The translations under genes were made by a program, and so were the position numbers. A stretch of 64,000 nucleotides of DNA, from contig CM063106.1 in assembly GCA_031841125.1 (NCBI GenBank), forward strand, positions 16,864,001 to 16,928,000, given 5' to 3'. The notes beneath the pieces were generated by a model. It saw nothing but the letters and a program-made list of their open reading frames with translations. It did not search any database and was not told the DNA's origin. Every line of letters begins with the position of its first letter. The first letter of the stretch is position 1. Below are positions 11,768 through 23,574 of the stretch, piece by piece. Origin of the DNA: Acanthococcus lagerstroemiae (lineage: Eukaryota > Arthropoda > Insecta > Hemiptera > Eriococcidae).

Positions 11768-12466
11768 CATGGGTGTCGCTGAGGGGAGTCGACGGATAAT
11801 ACTTACCCTCCTATTGGGGGGTGGGGGGTAGAAATGATTAAAATTACCCCTCCCCCAATTCGAATGCCAATATATTTATACTTGTAGTTATAAAAAAATT
11901 GTAAACAAATTAGTGCCATGTACTTAACTCGCAATACACACACACGTAGTGTGTCTAACAAAATGAAAATCTGAAAATAAATGACCCCCACCCCATTTGC
12001 TATGAATGCGCCAAAATAATAAACTAAAGCTAAATATACTGCTTCGTCTATAATACTACATTTTCATGGAGAAAAAAACTAATTTTATTGCATAAGGTAG
12101 ACGAGCCCAATAAGGCCCGGATCCTCAATATAAGGCCCAATGTACCGATCTTGACTGCTATGCTTTAGACTGCATTAAAACGTACAGAAAAATTGTTCCT
12201 TCATGATATGGCAACACTGTCCAATTGTTTTTATCAAGACATTAGTCCACTGGTGCGAGATATGCCGACTGATGATTTTCCAGTATCGTAAAAAGTGCTC
12301 CGATATGTTTTTTGTGTAACTTGGAGGATTTACGAGTATTATGTTAGTCAAATTTATCCAGAAATCAAACATTGGATAGTTATTGTAGTGGTAGTTGGTT
12401 AACGATCGACGTCAGAAAAGTGAAATATGAGCAATTTGGAACCGAGGTATGCGATACTCACGAAAA
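11768..12466 (+). repeat. Interspersed repeat of about 0.7 kb, copy 1 (inverted partner at 46022-46768)
   Basis: It is colinear over its whole length with the reverse complement of 46022-46768. Shared blocks include TATGAATGCGC, CGTCTATAATACTACATTTT, GAGCCCAATAAGGCCCGGAT, GACTGCTATGCTTTAGACTG, GTAGTGGTAGTTGGTTAACG and GAGGTATGCGATACTCA. There is no long frame and no recognised transposon protein. It ends where a CAG-start MITE fragment begins at 12467. Confidence 0.78.
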
Positions 12467-12731
12467 CAGCGACCTAAGGGGGGGGGGGGGGGTAAAAACT
12501 GTAAAGTCCCAACTGACTCAACTCAGAATTCCCAAGTATCTAAGCAAAATAAAAACCTGACCTGTTGAACTTTTTTAACTGACTCAACTCAAAATATTCC
12601 CATGTATCAATGCAAAAGAAGAAAAACCTTTTGATTTGTTGGGTTTTCCCGACACGCCTCAATGAAATGGTAAATTTTCCCAACTGCAGAGTGAAAAATT
12701 TCTTCGGGGAATGCCCTCTAGCCCCCCCCCA
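12467..12731. mobile_element. Truncated and duplicated copy of the 4562-type MITE
   Basis: It starts CAGCGACCTAAGGGGG, then has the family blocks CCCAACTGACTCAACTCAGA, TTCCCAAGTATC and CTTTTGATTTGTTGGGTTTT. The CCCAACT...CAACTC.A block appears twice, a partial internal duplication. The expected TTTTCGTCCCTG end is missing. Confidence 0.6.
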
Positions 12732-12739
12732 TCTAATTG

Positions 12740-13080
12740 TATGATGTATTTGTACGAAGAAATTGAAAGCCAAACTCAGTAGATCGACGTATTTGCTGAG
12801 TTGGGTAATATATCGGAATTCCGACGTGCATCCCCGATGCGGCTGCGTAAATAGTGCTGTGTGACTGCTACATGGTCACTCGACGAGCTCCATCTTCAGG
12901 GGGAGGGGTTCATCCTTTTGAGGCTCTTTTATTTTTCCCCTCATTTTTATTATTTTCTTTGTTTTTTTCTTATTTGTAATTTAATAGAAAGTAATTAATG
13001 TTGTGATTATGGTCCCCCTTCGTTATTAGCCGGTTTCGGCTGTAACAGGGAGACTCTAATTTTCTTTGAATAAATAAATT
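12740..13080. other. Possible 3' end of a retroelement
   Basis: A T-rich stretch is followed by ATTATGGTCCCCCTTCGTT, GCCGGTTTCGGCTGTAACAG and a terminal AATAAATAAATT, which looks like a LINE 3' UTR with a polyadenylation signal. No coding part adjoins it, so this is a weak call. Confidence 0.28.
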
Positions 13081-13370
13081 TCATAATGCGTTACGCCGCT
13101 GTAGCGAAGCAGTCAGGGAACGGCAGGATCTTGACTTCTTGACACGGTTGGACATGCCCATACCGGAATACGGAGAAATTTCCCGGTGGGCCATAGCCCA
13201 AGTCCTGGTGGTTCTCTCCAAAGTTGTATAGTAAGAATGAGTAAAAGGAATTATATGGAAGTCCCTCGACAGTGTGCTGGGGCCTGTTGCAGGTAATGCA
13301 TTGGTGCGCATAATGATATAGGTAACATTGTAATTTATCACCGGGAATACAAATAGTGACCATTAATTTA
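13081..13370 (-). other. Unrecognised block open in two minus-strand frames
   Basis: About 280 bp, less AT-rich than its flanks, stays open in two minus-strand frames. One contains QCITCNRPQHTVEGLPYNSF and NFSVFRYGHVQPCQEVKILP, which look protein-like. I do not recognise a family. It may be a decayed transposon or retroelement fragment or a single exon. Confidence 0.25.
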
Positions 13371-15613
13371 TTCTGGCTTCAAAATAATGCTCTTCTCCGT
13401 CATTTATTCAGAAGTCGGGTTGACATACTAGCATTTTTAAGTGACAAGTATTGATGCAGAATGAAGAATTGCATTCGCTCTCTTTTTATTTCGCAAAGAG
13501 ACGAAACAAGCCTATTCTTTAACGTTTCATTCGTCAGGAATGAGAAAATAGTGAAATAATGGTATTCTTTTTATGTACTTCATTTGGATAGCAAGGTCTA
13601 GTTTCTTTCAGAGCAAAAAGAAACATTTCATGTGGGTAGCTGATTTCGAAAACTTCAGTAGAATTTTCCTGAAATTCTAATTCAAGTTCTAGAACACAAA
13701 TTAACTCGTGTTCCAACCTGACTCTTCTCAGAAAATCTAGTAACGTATTAAAATAGAAGTAGTTCTTTGCATCGCTGAATTCGAAAACTTTATCAGTTTT
13801 CTAATCGAACAGCAGTTTGAGCTCCGCAAGGCAAAATTAGCTCTTAAAATGATCAAGATTTACTTTTCTTGAGAAATCGAGTAAATTTCTTGACTTTCCG
13901 AATTGAGCTTTAAATGCCACAATTAAACCCTTGAGGTGATTAAAATTGAATTTTTGAAAACTAAATCAAGTATCGAAGTGGGAGAGATGGGGTCACTCAA
14001 TTCGAAAATTTCATCATCAGCTTGTTAAATTCTTGCTATCGACTCGGATAGGACTCTCAAACCCAAAGGACAGCCCAAATTAGACAATTTTCGTTAATTG
14101 TTCAATATTTTCTGAACTACTGAATTACCAAAGTACAAACTGGTCGAAAATTCCAAAACTGTCCAATGAAGATTATAGGGGGGGGGGGAGGAGAGATTCA
14201 GCCTTTGAAAAAAAATCAAAAAACAATAAAAATAGAGATTTTTTTGCTGATTTAGAAAAAAGAAAATGAACTAACCAAAATTAAGAATCACAGTAGCTGC
14301 TATTTTAATAGTTTAATAGATTACTTGAAATACAGGTCCCAATAAAATTATATTAGTCGAAACTAGTGACGTATTTAGCGATTCGGGTATTGAGCAGAAG
14401 TTAAAAAGCAATAGTGGCATCGGACCATGGGCACTGGGGTACAGCATAACATTTGTTCACCCCCTCGCCCCCCCCCCCAAGAAAAATGAAAAGTTATTCA
14501 TTTTGTTTTATGAATGCAAAAAGCAAATTAAATTTGGAAGCTTACTCACAGGAAATCGGGGAACGGCTACTTTTCGTTTTCGAAAAATGTGTCGTCTTCC
14601 TCTTGACCTTGCTTCACAACGTAAAAGAGGAAATCTAAAGGTTTTTCAAATTTTTTCAATAATTATTAACCTGTACCGTGAATGACTTGAATATGATTCT
14701 TAAGTGCATAAAAATATTTCTAAAATGACATATTAGCGCCAGGTCAAAATTTTTTCAAAAATTGAATGCTAAATTTAGGACCGTATTTTGTTGTTTCTTT
14801 TTTTAATGAAAATGTTTGTAATCTTATCTTTGTTAATGGAAACGGTCTCTTTCTTTTTTAGTTCTGGGACAATAAACTGATTTCGGAAAATCCTTCCGTA
14901 TAAATCCCAGATTCGAGACTTCAAGCCATCTGGGCAATGGTTTGATACTACTCAAAAAATCTGAACATTGCTAGCATTCCGTTTTCACGATGTGGAACTA
15001 GATCAGGGAGGTAGCCCGCTCATTTTTCGAAAATGGGGAGAACGTAGACTCTACGTTTAAAAATGGTCGGGATTAGATTTTTTTTAAATCTCTTCAAGCA
15101 GCTCAAGATAATATTCAAGACATTGATGGGATTTCGAAGGTAATAATTTTACAAATTCAATTTTGAAAAGATTTCTTTCTTCTTGAATTAAGTTACCTAT
15201 GCCGTAAAATAGGTGAAGTAAATATCCAATAGCTAACTTGATCATCGACTGCCTTCCTACCTTTTATTTTTTGTAGGGTCGACGAGGGACGAACGGAAAT
15301 TTTTGAGTAGCAAAAGCGTAGCCCCCCTCCCCAACTAAAAAATGTCTCTTCCAATGGAATAGAACTCAAACGCGCCACCTTTGAATTTTCAAATAAAATA
15401 TCGAAATGGAGATCCTTCGGTCACTGATTTTGGATTATTTGTCATCAGATATTGATCCAGTTTCGATCATATGCCAAAAATCCAATTGTTACAGTTGAAG
15501 TGCAACAGCATAAGTAACGGGAGGTACTGAGGGGAGGAATGGGCGGCGTTATGTATACCAATTCTCGAGTGAAAAAATGTTTAATCTCCTCTTATGTATT
15601 CGTAAGTCGAGAA
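13371..15613. other. Unassigned AT-rich DNA
   Basis: 13560-14160 contains loosely repeated 'TTCGAAAA.TT.AT' and 'GAATTTT' segments, an old low-order repeat. G- and C-runs occur at 14177-14188 and 14470-14478. No coding exon was recognised. Confidence 0.4.
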
Positions 15614-15783
15614 CAGGCCCTTAGCCGGGTCATCAGAAAGGAGGGGTTTTTAAATCGAAAATAAATATAAGGTTGAACAACACCGAACTTGGTGGGCGAA
15701 AATTATTCGTATTTCTAGCAAAGTTAAGCTAGAAAATATTTTTGTTTTAACCCCAAAAAGCCCTCCCACAGCTATGGCTCTGC
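15614..15783. mobile_element. Possible hAT-type MITE
   Basis: The left end is CAGGCCCTTAGCCGGG and the right end read inward is CAGAGCCATAGCTGTGGG, an imperfect inverted pair of the CAG..C.TAGC type. No matching 8-bp duplication is visible, so confidence is limited. Confidence 0.38.
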
Positions 15784-16779
15784 ACAGCAATATATAACGT
15801 AAGCATGTAATAAGATGTACATCTACACTGGAATGAAAATTAAAATTTATGCTAGCTCAACCATAAAATGACGACTAATTACGTAAATCAAGCATGGACA
15901 ATACCGCGATAAAATTGACTGGTCATGGCCACTGCGTCAGTAACTCAAAGTATTCATCATTTAAATAAAAATTGCAACGCAAATTATGAAAATTATTTAT
16001 TTTCCTTGAGAGTTTTCTTTGACGTTACTCAGCTCATTCCTGCATATAGCACCAAAGACGCAATTCAGTGTAACAACGTGGTAAGTCTCCTTAATTTTTT
16101 TCGTTCATCATTCAGAGAAAAAAATTGGTTGATAGACCCGGAAAATACTTTTCTATGCCGATGAAGACCTGTTTCACTTAATTAAATTTTCTGCGCATTG
16201 GAATAGAAATCCTAAGTAAGGAAGTATTATGTGAAATTTCTCTTCCCATAAAAAGTTAGACACCACCGCGTTCAGAAAACAAACAAGAAGAAAATAATAA
16301 ATAAAGCTAATTAACGTAGACAGTGGTCGAGTGAGGGTAAAACCAGAGCCGTAACGATGGAGGGGGATGGAGGTGTCACACGTTCGATCATGTTGAAAAA
16401 GTTGGTGCTTGATACTTTCTCACAGCCAGCCAGATCTTAATATAAATTTGTTGTATTCCCTCGATATTTTTGCTGTATACACACTCCCCTTCACAAAAAA
16501 GGAAAAATAAAAATAAATTTCTAACTCTGTCGGATAAGATGGTCGAGAACGAACTCAAGATTTATGGAACAGGAGCCTGTTTTCCCTGCTGGTGACTCCT
16601 AACAGATGCAAGCAATCTTTAACTTCAGGTTTGGATTTAAAAAATATTTTTAATTTCCAGGAGAGGATTCTAAAATAATACCTCACTGCTCAACTGACAT
16701 GGGATCCTGAAATTTACAAAATCCTTACGGTTGCTGAGCTTCAAAAAACGGATTAAGAAAGTCTGTATGCATAATCTTC
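15784..16779. other. Unassigned DNA
   Basis: A 79-codon plus-strand frame at 15925 shows no domain and no splice context. CCAGAGCCGTAACG near 16342 resembles a hAT terminus without a partner. Confidence 0.4.
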
Positions 16780-16787
16780 CCTTATCA

Positions 16788-16934
16788 CAGGGCCGTATAC
16801 AAGGGGGGAGGGGTCTAACCCCCTGGGTATGGCCGTGCGCTTAAAAATTCAGGACGATGCGGATTTCAGAAACATTAGAAACCCCATATGTTAGGTTAAA
16901 CCCCCACCCCACCATATTCCTGGATACGGCACTG
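16788..16934. mobile_element. hAT-type MITE with near-perfect TSD
   Basis: Ends are CAGGGCCGTATACAAGG and, inward from the right, CAGTGCCGTATCCAGG. Flanking 8-mers CCTTATCA and CCTCATCA match 7 of 8. The interior has G-rich and C-rich runs next to the ends (GGGGGGAGGGG, CCCCCACCCC). Confidence 0.75.
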
Positions 16935-17172
16935 CCTCATCACGTTCCCATTAGCTGGTAGGTGTAGTCTTCAGTCTTCATGTTCAATCTGACCTATTGA
17001 CGAAGTCATTAACATGAACTCATTTTTCTATTTTCACACTAGTTTCTTACATGAGTCTGTTTCTAAAAATGAATGCATAACATTTTTTGATTTCCATTCT
17101 GAGCTGAACCTATATAAGCATTCCTAATCATTCCTTCACAGCGAAACTGATCGCGTAGATAAATAGGTCATA

Positions 17173-17390
17173 GGGTAAATAGGGGTGAAAAGTGAACGGA
17201 GTGGAGTAATAAGTGAACTAGGCTCTTTCTCTGTTTCTAATGACTAGTCCCTCGGGGCGAAAAGTGCTCCCTCGAGGTAATAAGTGAACTAATCCCACCT
17301 CTGTTCCTAATGCCCTCTTGAAAATTCATTAGAAACAGACGAGGACCTAGTTCACTTATTACCCCGTTCACTTTTTGCCCCTATCTACCC
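17173..17390. mobile_element. TA-flanked MITE with long inverted repeats
   Basis: TA at 17171-17172 and 17391-17392 bounds an element that begins GGGTAAATAGGGG and mirrors it at the right as CCCCTATCTACCC. The inverted arms contain AAAAGTGAACGG, GTAATAAGTGAACTA and GTTTCTAATG, so most of the 218 bp can fold back. A third TAATAAGTGAACTA lies in the centre. A TA target duplication is typical of the Tc1/mariner superfamily. Confidence 0.8.
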
Positions 17391-17399
17391 TAGTTTGCT

Positions 17400-19050
17400 A
17401 ATACAGATATCTAAGCTGATAGTGGCTTCACTATGCCATCCTCACTAGGAAAGCCTGCAGGATTGAATATTGGAGTTTCATAAAGAAAAGAATTATAGAC
17501 TTTATCTAGAGGGAAAGAGCTTCGATGGGGAAATGGAATATTCTGAAGAGGCTCAAGTAAGTCTTGGGGGGGGGGGGGTTCAGTTATCTGTTCTCCAAAC
17601 CCCTTTTAAGTCCGCCACGGTTCCAAATTCTGCGTATCCCAACAATTTTAGTAATAATAGAAGATTGATTTTCTAAAGCCTATTTTCTCTTATTAAATGC
17701 CTTTTTGGAAAATTATAAGTACCTACCTAGCTTTTTAAGATCGAGAAACATCACAAGCCATAATCATCAACTCTGTTTCAGGTAAGTCCTGTGTATTTTA
17801 TAGGGTTAAAATCTGATTAATAAGGGGCAACCCAAGAGGGCTTAGGGAAAGGGCTCCCCATTTTAGTTTTTCGGTTTCATTTCTTAGTTTACGATGTATA
17901 ATGCCGGTTACCTAAAGTCATCGAATATTCTTGATGGTCGAAATTTCTACCATCTCATTGCTTCAGTTCGACGACTTTTTTTTATTGACATTAACCGGTT
18001 TATATGATCACGTCTGGGACCGGGGAGAACACCTCATATTTGGAAAGGAATCGATGTATTAATCGTATCATCGCATGTATATATTTATTCTATGCTATAG
18101 GTGAGCATCGTCCTGATGCTTGATTTTCACCATTGAGCATTGACGATGGAATTTATCTTCATATTACAAGTTTACACTTGTTACGAACAAGAAAGAAAAA
18201 AAATACGCTCGTTCATATTAAATTTTTTAAGCCATTCTAAGAATTATTTACTAATACTGCTAAGCCTGTGTTACCTTCTACGCTTCATTGATCTTTGGAT
18301 TGTAAGGTGATAAGAAAATCGAATTTCTTAATTTATCTCGTTTTCTGCGTACCTATAATTGTATCCAACATTTTTTACATCGAGAAATAAAAATACCTGG
18401 CGATTATAAGGCAGGAATGGTTATAGTGCACCGTAACTCGTAATTTTAATTGTTAATTCATTGTTCATTTAACTATCATTGACCTTGAACTCGCAATGAT
18501 TCAGACAGTGGTGTCTTCCAGAGGATTAATATTATCGGGAGCTGGAGTGAGAATGCTACAGGAGATGACTCTACTCGTAAAATAACCACCGATGTCAAAA
18601 GATCATAAATGTCCAACTGATCTGTTCCCTATAAGATTCTTGGTTAAAAAGAAAAAAGAACAGTTTTTCGCACATGTACAGGACACATGCGCTAAATGGA
18701 GAAATAAGGCTACAGTAGAATTGAAGATGGAGTGATATTTCTCTAGGGAGAGGGGCTCGCTCCAGTATTCCTGCCTTCATTTTGAAATATATGTACACGT
18801 ATCCAAAAATATTAGGACTTTGAAGGAAAAATAGAATCCTCTAAGTGGGATCTTCCAAGAGTCTTGAAGATGCTCAGACTCCTCTAAGTTACTCCTCTAA
18901 CTCAACTCCGAGGCCGGATTTTCATTGCAACCATTGTTAAAATAGGTAGATGCGCTTTATAAAAGTCATGAAGAAGAAAAAAAATTATGGACACTCTCAT
19001 ATTTTTCCGTTTTTTTTTTTCAGGCGTCCATGTAATCAGCTCTACTAGTT
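17400..19050. other. Unassigned DNA
   Basis: It contains a G12 tract near 17567 followed at 17606 by TTTTAAGTCCGCCACGG, which resembles the right end of a CAGTGGCGGA-type hAT element whose left end is not visible. 18830-18910 has a short AAGACTCTTC-type tract. No gene was recognised. Confidence 0.4.
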
Positions 19051-19061
19051 AGGAATTTTTG

Positions 19062-19987
19062 GTCATATTTGATTCCATAATTCTGCGTACATATTTACCA
19101 TTTGGTACCGCTATTCTGAAATTTTGAACTCAGTCTCGTCCTGTAATATTAACAAATTTTGTGTCGAAGCTGGAGACATGCTACCCCTCCCCCGTTGGAA
19201 TTTTGAGTCTAGTTTGGTACAACTTTATACTCATTCTGTGCCATTTCGTATCACCGTCCAAATTTTGTACTCGACCCTCTTTTAAAATATTGGCAAATTC
19301 AGTTGAAGACGGAGAACAACTACAATCTCCAACAGTTTGAAATTGACGCCATCATTTTACGCTCATTTCGTTCCACTATGCTCCATAATTTCCAAATTTC
19401 GTACTCGACTTCCTGTGGAAGAATTCGAAAATTTCAGTAGAAGAGCAAAAGAAATGCTACCATGTAAGCGAGATTTTTCCATACTTCTAGACGAACTCGA
19501 CTGCAATATTTGGTAATGATGGTACAAAATGGTAGAAAATCAGTAAAAAATTACGACACCGATTTAAAACTGAGATTCGAATGTAAATGCAACCTTTCCA
19601 ATTGTAACTGAAATTTGGAAAAAAACTCCTGGGAGAACTGGAGTGTAAAATTACATGATGATGAAAAATGAGTATAAAATCATGATACCAAATTCGATCT
19701 GAAAAATGCACTTGGAGTAGCATTTTCCAAGCCCCGTCCGTCAACTAAATTCACTAATATCTCAGGAAGAGGATGAGCATAAGATTTGGGAACGACAGTA
19801 CAAAATGGTACAAAATAAGTCAACATTTATGATACGAAATTCGACTAAGAATTTCAGCACGGAGGCTGTTTTCTCTCACCCAGGACCAAAATTTGCAAAC
19901 CTCTCTGAGATGAGCTGAGTTCAAAGTTCCGGAATAATGGTATAAATTGGTAAGAAATAATTAAAAAGTTGCGGTACCAAATTTGAC
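19062..19987. repeat. Decayed inverted satellite block
   Basis: The left half carries diverged units with 'TGGTAC...CTCATT...TCCA.AATTT.GTACTCGA'. The right half carries the complement ('GGTACAAAATGGTA.AAAAT.AGT...GATACCAAATTCGA'). The outer ends correspond: ATTTGGTACCGCTATTCTG and TTTTGAACTCAG on the left match the complements of AGTTGCGGTACCAAATTTG and CTGAGTTCAAAG on the right. It is therefore a large degenerate palindrome of tandem units of about 170-200 bp. Confidence 0.6.
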
Positions 19988-21284
19988 AGAAAATTCGAAC
20001 GGAGGGGTCTGCAACACGGGCTTAATGGACATTCTGTATAATAACCTTACATAACGGTGTTAGTTATATTTAAACACCAGTTTTCATTTTCCTCTTTCTC
20101 ACAAGATTACCTAATTATGCGGTCAAGTCAGGGCTGTAACTCCCTCTCCCTTCCCAATTCGAAAATTCCCAGAGTTTCAGCCATCCTGAGTAGGAAAATC
20201 AGGTGGCCACTTTGCAAAGTTGAAAAAGCGGAATTTTTCCCCTAACAATCTTAAAAGTATTACAGTCTACAAAATCATCACTTTCAATCGAAAAAAACTT
20301 TCAGTGCCCCCCTCCCCCAATAAGCAAATATACAGGTAAGCATAAAATTTTAATTTTTTGTAATTATTCAAAAATAGGATAGGAATCCGTTCATTCAAAC
20401 AGATCTCGAGTTTTTTTTTGAGGGTATAGACTCAAGCAATTTCCTGATATTACTCAGCTACTGGCTGAATAATTTTTGGAATACTATTCTAAAATTCTGT
20501 CTTTACATGATAAAAACAAAATTTTCCACCTTCAGAGTTCAAAACAAGTCTTTCATCACTTTGGAAATTCCCATTCTCTAATCACTTCCTCAGAATTCAA
20601 ATCAAGCCTGGTGGGGAGAAATATGACACCTCTGACTCTGAAGATTATACCCAAAAATTGGGAAATCCAGACCACACAGTCGGTAAAATTGAATAATTGG
20701 TATTTTCTTTAGCTTGGTCGTAGAAAAATGTTGTAGAATTTCAGTAGTTGTTTACCAGAGGTTTAGGATGAGTTTTTTTTCTCGTTTCTGTCAATTAAAA
20801 TTTGTTGAAGTCTGAGAATTTTCATATTTGCAAATTCTCCTTCAGAATATATTCTTTCTACCAGCCCTGATTCAAATATGTTCTATAATCTGGGATTATG
20901 GCTCTCTGTGAGTTAAGCAGTGGCAAATCCAGAGAGTAATCCTGGAAGTGGCAATTCATAACGGGTAAGAATTAAATAGTTTTATCATCCCCCTCCTTCG
21001 ATTGATATGCCCTCAAAGTGACAACTGAATGAGGAGAACGAAAGGAAATAATCAAGGCTTTTGAACATTTCTACTTCCGACCCTTTTTTCATTAATAAGT
21101 AACTTTCAAAGTGTGCAATCAAATGTCTTCAACCCGCTGGATTTTGAAGTGAGTGAAATTTTTAGAGAATTTGTAAAATTCATAGCAATATTTTGATAGA
21201 GCCGGATTTAGGATTTCTGAACCCTGGACCTCAGATTGGTTGAGCCTTTTCTCTCCACTGGCTATATGTGTATACCTATGTAGA
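19988..21284. other. Unassigned DNA
   Basis: CAGGGCTGTAACTCCCTC at 20128 and CAGTGGCAAATCCAGA at 20919 look like single hAT-type ends with no matched partner. The 78-codon frame at 20476 has no recognisable domain. Confidence 0.4.
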
Positions 21285-21830
21285 AAAGAAAAAAGTTAAC
21301 GACACTATGAAATATGTTTTTTAATAATTTTATTGGTTTGTCGTTGTACTTAATGGTAGTTTTCAGGATTTTTGTATTTCCCAGGGGGAGAGAGGTGTGT
21401 ATTTTCATAGCCATCATTTTTCGTGTGCATCGGTGACCAATTGGCAATCAACACAAAATTTGTATTTTTTTTTCAGTTGGTGGGGCGGGGCAGGTTCCAT
21501 AGGTGCACCCCTAAATCCGATCCTGAATTTTGGCATAAGAAATCAATGAAAAAAAAATCAACGAAACTATGAAATCTGCTTTCTAATGATTCTATTGGTT
21601 GGTAGTGGTACCTAATGGTAATCTTTTAGGATTTGTAATTTTCCAGGGGGGGGGGAGAGGTATGTGTTTTCATAGCCATCATTTTTCGTGCATATGGGTA
21701 TGGGTGACTAATTGGCGATCAGGAAACAATTTGTATTTTTATTTCTAATTTTTTTCAGTTGATAGGACGGGGCCCAGGTCCCACAGATACACCCTTAAAT
21801 CCGATCCTGTATTTTGGCATAAAAGCTCGC
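21285..21830 (+). repeat. Two-unit tandem duplication, about 260 bp per unit
   Basis: Both units carry, in order, ACTATGAAAT, ATTGGTT, TTTTCATAGCCATCATTTTT, GACCAATTGGC (or GACTAATTGGC), a T-rich TTCAGTTG, GGGGCGGGGC (or GGACGGGGCC) and CCGATCCTG. Each unit ends TTTTGGCATAA. Divergence is moderate. The G-run in unit 2 (from 21644) is longer than in unit 1. Confidence 0.8.
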
Positions 21831-21899
21831 TCACTGCCGAGGAAGAAAAAGAAAGAAAGAAAACGCAGCATCCTGTCTACTATTGACAACCAAATTCTG

Positions 21900-22260
21900 A
21901 TACTCTTGTCTTATGTACGACTCTTTTAAGTCACTTCCATACTTATAAGACTCTTCGAGACACGATCAATACTTTTTAAAACTCTTCCATACTTGTTTAG
22001 GACTTTACGACGGTGAAACTCTTACTCTCCTATGCTGGTTTACAAGTCTTAAGGCTCTTCTAAGCTTATTCAAGATTTGTTACAATTTCTTTACAACTTA
22101 CCGAATCTTTAAAACTTTTCGTTAGAACTTCGTAAAATGTAATCTAAGCTTTTTCGAGGACTCACGAAAACTTAATTTTTCAAGATCAGTTCAAGACTAA
22201 TGAACACTCATTTAAGATTCTGTAAAATGTTTCCAGACTTCTTAAAATTTTCAATTTTTT
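21900..22260. repeat. AAGACTCTTC-type decayed tract
   Basis: Repeated GACTCTT, AAACTCTTCC, CTTATAAGACTCTTCG and CAAGACT elements are of the same kind as at 190-700. No coding capacity. Confidence 0.45.
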
Positions 22261-22565
22261 TTTCAATCCCCGCAGTGCATTTTACCGGGCTATCACACGA
22301 TCGTGTACATTTGTGCAATTTTAGGAACGCCTGAAACCAGGACCATAAATTCACGACTACGCAAGAGGAAATCCGACTGTATATCTTTAAACGGAATCAC
22401 TTTCGTCAGGTGATGTCTCCTGGTCTTTCATCTGTCTTCTACCGATTAGACCGGTAATAAGTGAAATTCTATTATGGTATAACCTAGACAGTGATCTTTT
22501 CTGGTATTTGAAAGGGATAGGCGCCAGTCAAGAGGGTCAGAATTTGGTCGTCAATGGTAAACAGG

Positions 22566-22604
22566 ATGTCGCCTTTTCTCTTTTTCCCTTCGTCTTCTTC
22601 TGCG
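22566..22604 (+). other. Speculative short first exon
   Basis: ATG at 22566 opens MSPFLFFPSSSSA and runs directly into GCG|GTAAGTG, an excellent donor, within a locally CpG-richer block (22540-22810). No downstream exon was identified and the peptide is too short for assignment. Confidence 0.15.
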
Positions 22605-23473
22605 GTAAGTGATCTCTTCTCGCGATGAGAGGCCTCAACCGTAACATTATATCTTTATAGTCGATATAAAAAATCCGACGCTTCCCCGATCCAAATTCAA
22701 GTCCCTTTATTATTTAGGTAATCGAATTAAAAGATTTAGCTCACTACTCTGGTTTTGCTGGTTAGTGAATGGCACACCGTATGGAGCGCAACGAGCTGAT
22801 TCGGCGAGTGAAGAGGGCAACACGATGTTGCCCCAATAAATTTCATTGTTGAAAGTACAATACATCGCGAAATCGTTCGGATAATGATATAGTCACAAGA
22901 AATAATTTGGTTTTGCGGTTAGAGTCTATGTTGTACGAATGCAAACGGTTTCCCAAAAGTAAATATAATAGGCCTACAAGGGAACAGGGATCGGAATTGT
23001 ATGCAACTATCTAAGAAGGATGTCGGTGACCCGGCATTTCTGTGAGTTTCTGGGTCATTGAATTTGAGAATTTCACTAGCATAACCTCTTTACCAAGAAA
23101 AGGACATACGAAGGACTGGAAAACTGTTGTAACTTTGAACTCATTCGCCTATTTCACCCTGAGACACAGCCGAAAATTATTCCGTGTTCCCAATCATTTC
23201 AACCGCAAACTTGGACTTTCTGTTCTAGCGCCTTCAAGGATGGCACTCAGGCAGAACATTAGTACATACGGTTTGTAAGACCCCACTTCACCACAAAAAA
23301 TCTTCCTGTTGTGATAATTATTCTACGGTTTGACCACGCGGAGAATACCCTCCCCGAATAAATGACCTTAATTTGGAATTAGTTGTAATGTAATTTTAAT
23401 TAATTGAGTGCCATTAGAAGAAACAGGGAAGCGAAATGCAGTACTGTGGCCCGAGACCTAAATGCGAACATAC
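22605..23473. other. Unassigned DNA
   Basis: Mixed composition. CpG-containing sequence to about 22810 may belong to a promoter. A 78-codon frame at 23042 has no recognisable family. Confidence 0.35.
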
Positions 23474-23574
23474 GGAGAAATTGAAGGAAACATTGGAAAA
23501 TTATGATGTGGAAAATGATAATGTTATAACATCATCATTTTCCAATTCCACCTTCAATTTCTCCCCAGAAATGC
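23474..23574. repeat. 101-bp near-perfect hairpin
   Basis: The left arm, beginning GGAGAAATTGAAGG at 23474 and ending TTATGATGT at 23509, pairs with the right arm ACATCATCATTTTCCAATTC...CTTCAATTTCTCC (23529-23574). There is one main internal mismatch cluster and a loop of about 19 nt. The shape resembles a precursor microRNA or a miniature palindromic element. Confidence 0.6.
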
